DNA of 13,727 bases from Actinomycetota bacterium (GTDB lineage Bacteria; Actinomycetota; Actinomycetes; S36-B12), in assembly GCA_003456155.1 (NCBI GenBank), contig DMPC01000053.1:572-14298 (forward strand), read 5' to 3'. Both the position numbers and the translations under genes were made by a program. Below are positions 6,623 to 12,079 of the stretch, one piece after another (the stretch's first letter is position 1; the number at the start of each line of letters is the position of its first letter). Under the pieces are notes generated by a model. It saw nothing but the letters and a program-made list of their open reading frames with translations, ran no database searches and was not told the DNA's origin.

Positions 6623-6693
6623 TCCCCGGTCGTCTAGTGGCAGGACAGCGGACTTTGAATCCGTCAACGGAGGTTCGACCCCTCCCCGGGGAG
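6623..6693 (+). tRNA. tRNA-Gln (anticodon UUG)
   Basis: A 71-nt cloverleaf can be folded by eye. The acceptor stem pairs TCCCCGG (6623-6629) with CCGGGGA (6686-6692), and the discriminator is G6693. The anticodon stem pairs GCGGA (6648-6652) with TCCGT (6660-6664), with loop CTTTGAA and anticodon TTG at 6655-6657. The T stem pairs GGAGG with CCTCC around the loop TTCGACC (6674-6680). CCA is not encoded. It is divergent from the desaturase gene; a TAGAGT box at 6601-6606 may be its -10, but no -35 is evident. Confidence 0.95.
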
Positions 6694-6770
6694 CATGAGC
6701 CCCGGGAGAGCCGCTCGCCCCGCGACTCGAGGGCAGGATCCTCTGCCATGACCCACCACCAGGAGGCACC

Positions 6771-7250
6771 ATGCGCCGCATCGTGATCGCTCTGTCGACC
6801 GCCGTCCTCCTGGGGGCCGTGGCGGCACCGCCAGCCCTTGCCGAGGTGAAGGTCTCCCTCGACTCGGTGAAACTCGCGCCGGCCAAGGCGGGCAAGAAGA
6901 CGAGCGCAACCGTGACGGCGACGATCGCGCAGCGTGACTACGCGGACATCTCGCTCGACCTCGCGCTCTCGGGATTCACCGCGCAGGGGACCTTCGCCTT
7001 CGGCGAGGGCGCCTGCCCGGCCCGTCTCATCCGGATCAGCGCGCCGGCCGAGATCGTCCAGTGCGGGTGGGTCCAGCAGGACAAGGGCGCCCTGCTCAGC
7101 CTGGCCCTCGCGGGCACCTTCCCTGCCTCCACGATCCGCATCAGCGTGCGCCGAAGCGCTCTCACCTCCCCTGCCGGCGCCGGGGAGTACGGCGTGACGC
7201 TCTCGAGCTGGGCCTTCGAGCCCGTCCGAACGAAGGTCACCGTCCGGTAG
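6771..7250 (+). CDS. Small secreted protein of unknown function
   Basis: I do not recognise the family. The 159-residue product has a clear signal peptide: MRR, a hydrophobic core, then a PALA|E cleavage site after residue 24, leaving about 135 mature residues. The mature part is rich in Ser, Thr, Ala and Val in alternating patterns (KVSLDSVKL, SATVTATIA, DISLDLALSG, TIRISVRRSA, GVTLSSW), suggesting an all-beta, immunoglobulin-like fold. It has exactly two cysteines, C82 and C98, likely a disulfide. There is no lipobox, LPXTG motif or second membrane segment, so it should be released or loosely wall-associated. ATG 6771 has a strong AGGAGG 4 nt upstream. It lies between tRNA-Gln (77-bp gap) and glmU on the same strand and is followed by hairpins, so it is probably its own transcription unit. 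GC content and codon use resemble its neighbours. Confidence 0.8.
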   Translation: MRRIVIALSTAVLLGAVAAPPALAEVKVSLDSVKLAPAKAGKKTSATVTATIAQRDYADISLDLALSGFTAQGTFAFGEGACPARLIRISAPAEIVQCGWVQQDKGALLSLALAGTFPASTIRISVRRSALTSPAGAGEYGVTLSSWAFEPVRTKVTVR

Positions 7251-7266
7251 GCCGCGGTCCGCGGCC
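7250..7266 (+). terminator. GC hairpin at the end of the secreted-protein gene
   Basis: GGCCGCG and CGCGGCC form a perfect 7-bp stem around a 3-nt loop, starting at the last base of the stop codon. It is followed by a C-run, not a T-run, so any terminator role would be of the U-less actinobacterial kind. Confidence 0.35.
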
Positions 7267-7279
7267 CCCCTGCCTGCGG

Positions 7280-7307
7280 CCACGGGGGGTTCGGCTCCCC
7301 CCGGTGG
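7280..7307 (+). terminator. Second GC hairpin before glmU
   Basis: CCAC + GGGGGG pairs with CCCCCC + GTGG, with one bulged G and a 7-nt loop TTCGGCT: six G-C pairs plus four more. It stands between the secreted-protein gene and the glmU -10 box and is the better terminator candidate of the two. No T-run follows. Confidence 0.4.
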
Positions 7308-7308
7308 A

Positions 7309-7314
7309 TAGGCT
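7309..7314 (+). promoter_or_regulatory. Putative -10 box of the glmU-prs promoter
   Basis: TAGGCT, a typical actinobacterial -10, 60 nt before the glmU GTG. The -35 position falls inside the second hairpin and shows no good hexamer. A leader of about 54 nt would follow. Confidence 0.4.
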
Positions 7315-7374
7315 GAGGCGACCTTCCCCGGCCGAACGCGCGCCGCGTCGCGCCCGACCCGACTGAGGTTTGCC

Positions 7375-8859
7375 GTGACCGCGAGTCGACCCTCCGCCGT
7401 CGTCATCCTCGCCGCGGGCGAGGGCAAGCGGATGAAGTCCGCGACCCCCAAGGTGCTGCACATGATCGCGGGACGCTCCCTGCTCGGTCATGTGATCGAG
7501 GCGGCCTCGACCCTGGAGCCCGCCCACCTCGTCGTGGTCGTCGGTCACGGGCGCGAGCCTGTCCAGGAGCACATCGCCGAGATCGCGCCGTGGGCCGTCA
7601 GCGTCGTGCAGGAGCAGCAGAACGGCACCGGTCATGCTGTCCGGGTCGCCCTCGCCGGCCTGGCCGATCGGGGGATCGTCGTCGAAGGCGGTCCCGTCGT
7701 GGTGCTCACCGGTGACACCCCGCTGCTGACGGGGCGCAGCCTCGTCGGCCTGCTGCTCGAGCACGAGTCGACCTCCGCCTCCGCCACCGTCCTGACCGCC
7801 CGAGTCCCCGACCCCACGGGGTACGGACGCATCGTGCGAGGCAGCGACGGCAGCGTCACGGCCATCGTCGAGCACAAGGATGCCGATGAGTCGACCCTGC
7901 AGATCGACGAGATCAACTCGGGGATGTACGCCTTCGATGCGGGCGCGCTCTCGGGTGCGCTGGGCCGCCTGACGACCGACAACGCTCAGGGCGAGGAGTA
8001 CCTCACCGACGTCATCGGAATGCTCCGATCGGACGGCCTTCCGGTGTCGGCCTCCGTCTGTGCGGATGCTGACGAGGTCCTCGGAGTCAACGACCGGGTT
8101 CAGCTGGCCTCGGCCGCCGCGATCCTTCGTGACCGGATCAACGACTCGTGGATGCGCGAGGGCGTGACCATCGTCGACTCCGCGAGCACCTGGCTCGACG
8201 TGGACGTCGAACTCGACATCGACGTGCTGATCCGTCCGCAGGTGACGCTCCGCGGCCCGACCTCGGTCTCCTCCGGGGCGATCATCGGCCCCGGCACCAC
8301 CCTCACCTCGTGCGAGGTCGGGTCCGGGGCAGAGGTCATCCACACCTGGGCCGAGCTCGCGGTGATCGGCGAGGGTGCGCATGTGGGCCCCTTCACGTAC
8401 CTGCGCCCCGGTACGGTCCTCGGACGCGACACCAAGGCCGGCGCCTACGTGGAGATCAAGAACTCCACCCTCGGCGACGGGGCGAAGGTCCCCCATCTCT
8501 CCTATGTCGGCGATGCGGACATCGGCGCCGGCTCGAACATCGGCGCCGCGACGGTCACCGTCAACTACGACGGCGTCAACAAGCACCGCACAGTCGTCGG
8601 CGAGCATGCCCGCGTGGGCAGCGACACGATGCTCGTCGCTCCCGTGACGATCGGAGACGGTGCCTACACGGCGGCGGGATCGGTCATCACCGAGGACGTA
8701 CCCCCCGGTGCCATGGGTGTCGGCCGCGCGCAGCAGCGCAATGTCCAGGGGTGGGTGGAGCGGCGGCGACCGGGCTCACCCGCTGCGGAGGCCGCCGAGC
8801 GGGCGCGGCAGGATGAGCCCGTGGATCGTCCGTCCGACCCTCCGTTCGAGACTGCCTAG
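7375..8859 (+). CDS. glmU: Bifunctional GlcN-1-P acetyltransferase / GlcNAc-1-P uridylyltransferase
   Basis: Makes UDP-GlcNAc, the precursor of peptidoglycan, by acetylating glucosamine-1-phosphate and then transferring UMP from UTP. It has 494 residues, the long actinobacterial form. The N-terminal pyrophosphorylase domain (about 6-240) has the nucleotide loop LAAGEGKRMKSATPKVLH (12-29), QQNGTGHA (81-88), GDTPLL with metal-binding D114, and GVNDR with N239. The C-terminal left-handed beta helix (about 260-460) has hexapeptide repeats, KVPHLSYVGDADIG with catalytic H374, and NIGAATVTVNYDG for acetyl-CoA binding. The last ~35 residues are polar and probably disordered. GTG 7375 has GAGG 6 nt upstream and starts just before the first strand. 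prs follows after 10 bp, and its ribosome site overlaps the glmU stop, so the two are co-expressed. Confidence 0.97.
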   Translation: MTASRPSAVVILAAGEGKRMKSATPKVLHMIAGRSLLGHVIEAASTLEPAHLVVVVGHGREPVQEHIAEIAPWAVSVVQEQQNGTGHAVRVALAGLADRGIVVEGGPVVVLTGDTPLLTGRSLVGLLLEHESTSASATVLTARVPDPTGYGRIVRGSDGSVTAIVEHKDADESTLQIDEINSGMYAFDAGALSGALGRLTTDNAQGEEYLTDVIGMLRSDGLPVSASVCADADEVLGVNDRVQLASAAAILRDRINDSWMREGVTIVDSASTWLDVDVELDIDVLIRPQVTLRGPTSVSSGAIIGPGTTLTSCEVGSGAEVIHTWAELAVIGEGAHVGPFTYLRPGTVLGRDTKAGAYVEIKNSTLGDGAKVPHLSYVGDADIGAGSNIGAATVTVNYDGVNKHRTVVGEHARVGSDTMLVAPVTIGDGAYTAAGSVITEDVPPGAMGVGRAQQRNVQGWVERRRPGSPAAEAAERARQDEPVDRPSDPPFETA

Positions 8860-8869
8860 GAGATCACCG

Positions 8870-9871
8870 GTGACCCAGGTGTCGGTACCCAACCAGAAGC
8901 GACTGGTCCTGCTCGCGGGGCGTTCGTATCCCGAGCTCGCCGAGGAGGTGGCCGACAGCCTCGGAGTTCCGCTCTCGCCCACCCTCGCTTACGACTTCGC
9001 GAACGGCGAGATCTTCGTGCGCTTCCAGGAGTCCGTCCGCGGCACCGACGCGTTCGTCCTGCAGAGCCACACGACGCCGATCAACAAGTGGATCATGGAG
9101 CAGCTGATCATGATCGATGCCCTGAAGCGGGCATCGGCGAAGCGGATCACGGTGATCGTCCCGTTCTACGGCTATGCGCGTCAGGACAAGAAGCACCGGG
9201 GTCGTGAGCCCATCTCCGCGCGCCTCATCGCCGACCTGTTCAAGACCGCCGGTGCCGACCGCCTGATGACCGTCGACCTGCACACCTCGCAGATCCAGGG
9301 TTTCTTCGACGGCCCCGTCGACCACCTCTTCGCGATGCCGCTTCTCGCCAAGCATGTCGCCTCCCGAGTGCCGCGCCAGGACATCACCGTCGTCTCCCCG
9401 GACGCCGGTCGCGTGCGCGTGGCCGAGCGCTGGACCGACATCCTCGGGGCCCCGCTCGCGATCATCCACAAGCGGCGTGATCCGGACGTGCCCAATCAGG
9501 TCAAGGTGTTCGAGGTCGTGGGTGACGTCCGGGATCGCGTGTGCGTCCTCGTCGACGACATGATCGACACGGGCGGCACCATCGTGAAGGCCGCTGAGAC
9601 GCTCTTCGAGAACGGGGCCAAGGACGTCATCGTGGCTGCCACGCACGGCATTCTCAGCGACCCGGCCCGGGAGCGGCTGCAGGAGTCGAGGATCTCGGAG
9701 GTCATCGTGACGAACACGCTGCCCATCCCGGCCGAGCATCAGTTCGAGAAGCTGACCGTCCTGTCGATCGCCCCCATCATCGCCAAGGCGATCACGGAGG
9801 TGTTCACCGACGGATCCGTCACGAGCATGTTCGAGGACGACGAGGTCGGCGCGGAGTCCTCCTCCCACTGA
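8870..9871 (+). CDS. prs: Ribose-phosphate pyrophosphokinase (PRPP synthetase)
   Basis: Converts ribose-5-phosphate and ATP to PRPP, the precursor of purines, pyrimidines, histidine, tryptophan and NAD. In actinobacteria PRPP also feeds the arabinan donor decaprenylphosphoryl-arabinose. It has 333 residues, about the class I length. Motifs are FANGEIFVRFQESVRG (43-58), the flexible ATP loop YARQDKK (102-108, R104/Q105/D106), VDLHTSQIQGFF with H138, SPDAG (176-180), and the PRPP-binding loop VLVDDMIDTGGTI (226-238, D229/D230). The frame is open further upstream inside glmU. GTG 8870 is chosen because AGGAG (8858-8862) lies 7 nt before it. Second gene of glmU-prs, the usual actinobacterial order. 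A convincing terminator after it was not found. Confidence 0.97.
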   Translation: MTQVSVPNQKRLVLLAGRSYPELAEEVADSLGVPLSPTLAYDFANGEIFVRFQESVRGTDAFVLQSHTTPINKWIMEQLIMIDALKRASAKRITVIVPFYGYARQDKKHRGREPISARLIADLFKTAGADRLMTVDLHTSQIQGFFDGPVDHLFAMPLLAKHVASRVPRQDITVVSPDAGRVRVAERWTDILGAPLAIIHKRRDPDVPNQVKVFEVVGDVRDRVCVLVDDMIDTGGTIVKAAETLFENGAKDVIVAATHGILSDPARERLQESRISEVIVTNTLPIPAEHQFEKLTVLSIAPIIAKAITEVFTDGSVTSMFEDDEVGAESSSH

Positions 9872-9911
9872 GCGGCTCTGCCACGGGGATCCGGCCTCCC
9901 TCGGGGGGTGG

Positions 9912-9940
9912 TCTGACCCAGTCTGGCCGCGGGGTAGACT
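9912..9940 (+). promoter_or_regulatory. rplY promoter
   Basis: TCTGAC (9912-9917), a 17-bp spacer and TAGACT (9935-9940). It lies in the 195-bp prs-rplY gap and gives rplY-pth its own transcription start near 9947. Confidence 0.55.
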
Positions 9941-9946
9941 TCGGGG

Positions 9947-10066
9947 GTCCTCGGCGAGGGTGCTCGACCATCGGCACAGATCGTGCCGCTGCACAGCACC
10001 GTGATCGACGAAGGTCGGCGCCCACCCGGCGTTGCCGAGGCGACCGACGACCGAGGAGTTCCTGAC
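9947..10066 (+). promoter_or_regulatory. Long structured 5' leader of rplY
   Basis: About 120 nt between the predicted start and the GTG, with no ORF that looks real. CGGCAC/GTGCCG (9972-9977/9983-9988) forms a 6-bp stem with a 5-nt loop. CGGC/GCCG (10027-10030/10034-10037) sits inside GGTCG/CGACC (10013-10017/10041-10045). TCCTCGG (9948-9954) is complementary to CCGAGGA (10051-10057), which contains most of the ribosome site GAGGAG (10053-10058). That long-range pairing could hide the ribosome site, as in ribosomal-protein autoregulation. This is an inference from complementarity only. Confidence 0.4.
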
Positions 10067-10612
10067 GTGACCACCGTGGCCCTTTCCGCCTCCCCCCGTT
10101 CCGACTTCGGCAAGGGCGCTGCCCGCCGCACTCGTCGCGAGGGCAACACTCCCGCAGTGATCTACGGCGGTGACGTGGATCTGCTCCACATCTCGATCAA
10201 CACCCACGAGCTCGACCTCGCCCTGCGCAAGCCGCGCGTCGTGCTCTCGCTCTCGGTCGACGGCCGCACCGTGCTGACCAAGCCGCGCGACGTCCAGCGC
10301 GATCCGGTCAAGCGGACCCTCGAGCACATCGACCTCGTGGTCATCACCTCGGACGAGGCCCAGCAGCGCTCCGACATGGCCGATGCCATCCAGACGGCCA
10401 CGGCCGCCGCCGAGGCTGCCGGCATGGATGCCGCGTCCGCGGTGCAGGCGCTCGAGGAGGCCGTCGCCGCCGGTGAGGATCCCACCGCCGCCGCCGGGCA
10501 TGCCGTCGAGGATGCCGAGCACAAGGCGGAGGAGTACGCCGAGGCGAACAAGGCCGAGGCCGCCGCTGAGGCTGCAGCCGAGGCGAGCGCCGAGGGCAAG
10601 TCAGCCGAGTAG
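10067..10612 (+). CDS. rplY: 50S ribosomal protein L25 (Ctc-type) with Ala/Glu tail in place of the TL5 beta domain
   Basis: Binds 5S rRNA in the central protuberance of the 50S subunit. It has 181 residues. Residues 1 to about 95 are the L25 domain: SDFGKGAARRTRREGNTPAVIYG (12-34), the LVVITSD strand near 90-96, and the conserved PVKRTLEHIDL (80-90). Bacterial Ctc/TL5 proteins normally continue with a ~90-residue beta domain; here residues 97-181 are instead helical and dominated by Ala and Glu (for example AEAAAEAAAEASAEGKSAE), with no VPV-type beta segments. E. coli L25 also lacks the second domain but has no such tail. GTG 10067 is placed by GAGGAG 8 nt upstream and by homology. pth follows 9 bp after the stop, so the two are likely co-transcribed. 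Confidence 0.92.
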   Translation: MTTVALSASPRSDFGKGAARRTRREGNTPAVIYGGDVDLLHISINTHELDLALRKPRVVLSLSVDGRTVLTKPRDVQRDPVKRTLEHIDLVVITSDEAQQRSDMADAIQTATAAAEAAGMDAASAVQALEEAVAAGEDPTAAAGHAVEDAEHKAEEYAEANKAEAAAEAAAEASAEGKSAE

Positions 10613-10621
10613 TCGACTCCT

Positions 10622-11209
10622 GTGACGGCCGCCCCCTGGCTCGTCGCCGGGCTCGGCAATCCCGGTCCGGAGTACGCCGCGACCCGGCACAACATCGGAT
10701 TCCTGGTCGTCGATGCCCTGGCGGCGCGTGACGGCGTGCGGCTCGCGCGACACAAGCGCGGTCACGCTCTCGCGGCCGAGGCCAAGACCGGTGCACCCGG
10801 TTCGATGCACCGCATCGTGCTCGTCGAGCCGCTGTCGTTCATGAATGAGTCCGGTGGCCCGGTGAAGGCCCTCATGGCCTTCTACGGGGTCGACCCTGAT
10901 CGGCTCATCGTCATCCATGACGAGCTGGACCTGCCCTTCGATGCCCTGCGCGTCAAGGAGGGCGGCGGGGACAACGGGCACAACGGCCTCAAGAGCATCC
11001 GACGTGCGCTGGGCACGGGCGACTTCCTCCGTGTTCGGGCCGGGATCGGGCGTCCACCGGGGCGGCAGGATCCCGCCGCGTTCGTCCTCAAGCCCTTTGC
11101 GTCGGCCGAGCGCTCCGAGCTGCCGAGCTTCGTCGACCGCTGCGCCGATGCCGTCGAGTCGCTGGTGGCGGACGGACTCGAGCGCACGCAGAACCGATTC
11201 AACGACTGA
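10622..11209 (+). CDS. pth: Peptidyl-tRNA hydrolase
   Basis: Releases peptides from peptidyl-tRNA that has dropped off the ribosome, recycling tRNA in the cytoplasm. It has 195 residues, the usual length. The N-terminal WLVAGLGNPGPEYAATRHNIGF carries the catalytic H23. PLSFMNESGGPV has N75, IHDELDLPF has D100 (partner of the His), and GGDNGHNGLKSI has N121. All four correspond to active-site residues known from E. coli Pth. GTG 10622 lies 9 bp after the rplY stop and begins exactly at the family N-terminus. No clear Shine-Dalgarno is seen, so translation may depend on reinitiation after rplY. rplY next to pth is a common bacterial pairing. Confidence 0.97.
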   Translation: MTAAPWLVAGLGNPGPEYAATRHNIGFLVVDALAARDGVRLARHKRGHALAAEAKTGAPGSMHRIVLVEPLSFMNESGGPVKALMAFYGVDPDRLIVIHDELDLPFDALRVKEGGGDNGHNGLKSIRRALGTGDFLRVRAGIGRPPGRQDPAAFVLKPFASAERSELPSFVDRCADAVESLVADGLERTQNRFND

Positions 11210-11213
11210 ACGA

Positions 11214-11259
11214 CTCACCTCGGTGAGCGACCCCGGACCACGCACGGGCATGCCGTGCG
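11214..11259 (+). other. Two hairpins in the pth-cysQ gap
   Basis: Hairpin 1 is CTCACC/GGTGAG (11214-11219/11222-11227), with 5-6 bp around CTCG or TC. Hairpin 2 is CGCACGG/CCGTGCG (11241-11247/11253-11259), 7 bp with a 5-nt loop. The second ends where the cysQ ribosome site GGAAAGG (11259-11265) begins. They could be a weak terminator, an mRNA processing site or a brake on cysQ translation. No T-run follows. Confidence 0.35.
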
Positions 11260-11272
11260 GAAAGGTTGGACC

Positions 11273-12079
11273 ATGACGACCGATGCCGAGCTCTCCCGAG
11301 ACACTGCCCGGGTTGCAGGGCAGCTCCTGCTCGCGCTGCGCGAGGGCTTCGGGCCGATCGACGACAAGGACGCCGCCAACGAACTGCGCAAGCGGGGCGA
11401 CCGGGAAGCCCACCTTCGGATCATGGAGCTGCTCAGCGCTGCCCGCCCCGACGACGCGATCCTCAGCGAGGAGGGGAAGGACGACGCCGCACGGCTGGAC
11501 GCCGAGCGCATCTGGATCGTCGACCCGCTCGACGGCACCTACGAGTACGGCCAGGGGCGCGCGGACTTCGCGGTTCACATCGCGCTGTGGCAGCCGGCAT
11601 CACGCGAGCTCTCTGCCGCCACCGTCGACCTGCCCGCGCAGGGCCTGACGCGCTCGGTGCTCGACCCGATCTCCGGCCCCCCGCCACTGCCGACGGACCG
11701 GCCCATCCGCATCGTTGCCTCGCGAAGCCGTCCGCCCGCGACCCTGCCGCAGACGGTGGCGATCCTCGCGGAGACCCTTGCCGCACAGGGGCTCAACAAG
11801 CATGGAGTCGAGATCATGGACGTGGGATCCGTGGGCGCCAAGGTCAACGAGATCATCAGCGGCCGCGCTGAGGCATACGTGCACGACACCGGCTTCTACG
11901 AGTGGGATGTTGCGGCCCCCTACGGCGTGGCCATGCACTACGGGCTCGCGCCGTCGCACCTCGACGGCTCTGCGGTGATGTTCAACCAGATGCCGCCGTA
12001 CGTGACCGACCTGATGGTGAGCCACCCGGCTCTGGTTGCTCCGCTGCGCGCAGCACTGCAGGCGGCAGCGGGATCGTGA
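11273..12079 (+). CDS. cysQ: 3'(2'),5'-bisphosphate nucleotidase / inositol-phosphatase family (CysQ type)
   Basis: Mg-dependent phosphatase, expected to remove phosphate from 3'-phosphoadenosine 5'-phosphate left by sulfate assimilation; inositol-1-phosphate is a possible second substrate. It has 268 residues. IMPase-fold metal ligands are visible: E66/E67 in ILSEEGKD, WIVDPLDGT with D84 and D87 (81-89), and D212 in YEWDVAAP. TYEYGQGR after the DG motif resembles the CysQ subgroup (M. tuberculosis Rv2131c) more than SuhB-type inositol monophosphatases. ATG 11273 is chosen over the in-frame GTG 11255 because GGAAAGG (11259-11265) lies 7 nt before it; the GTG also sits inside a hairpin. The stop overlaps the mfd GTG by 4 bp (GTGA). 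The family is sure; the exact substrate is moderately sure. Confidence 0.88.
   Translation: MTTDAELSRDTARVAGQLLLALREGFGPIDDKDAANELRKRGDREAHLRIMELLSAARPDDAILSEEGKDDAARLDAERIWIVDPLDGTYEYGQGRADFAVHIALWQPASRELSAATVDLPAQGLTRSVLDPISGPPPLPTDRPIRIVASRSRPPATLPQTVAILAETLAAQGLNKHGVEIMDVGSVGAKVNEIISGRAEAYVHDTGFYEWDVAAPYGVAMHYGLAPSHLDGSAVMFNQMPPYVTDLMVSHPALVAPLRAALQAAAGS

Noticed and set aside
6732..6747. GGCAG/CTGCC hairpin between tRNA-Gln and the secreted-protein gene
   Set aside because: Only 5 bp with a 6-nt loop and no T-run; too weak to call a terminator.
6695..6751. 18-codon ORF directly after tRNA-Gln
   Set aside because: The only Shine-Dalgarno-like sequence is part of the tRNA acceptor end and 1 nt from the ATG; no reason to think it is translated.
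6518..6895. 126-codon upstream extension of the desaturase
   Set aside because: It crosses the tRNA-Gln gene and the palindromic promoter; ATG 6517 has a proper ribosome site and gives the usual desaturase length.
7237..8607. Long minus-strand open frame (456 codons) opposite glmU
   Set aside because: Same reasoning: a shadow of glmU, biased to Gly, Asp, Arg and Val, with no motif.
9872..9911. Possible terminator after prs
   Set aside because: GC-rich runs are present but I could not draw a stem longer than 4-5 continuous pairs.
8864..10522. Long minus-strand open frame (552 codons) opposite prs and rplY
   Set aside because: It is the antisense shadow of strongly conserved genes, with no recognisable domain and composition typical of GC-rich reverse frames.
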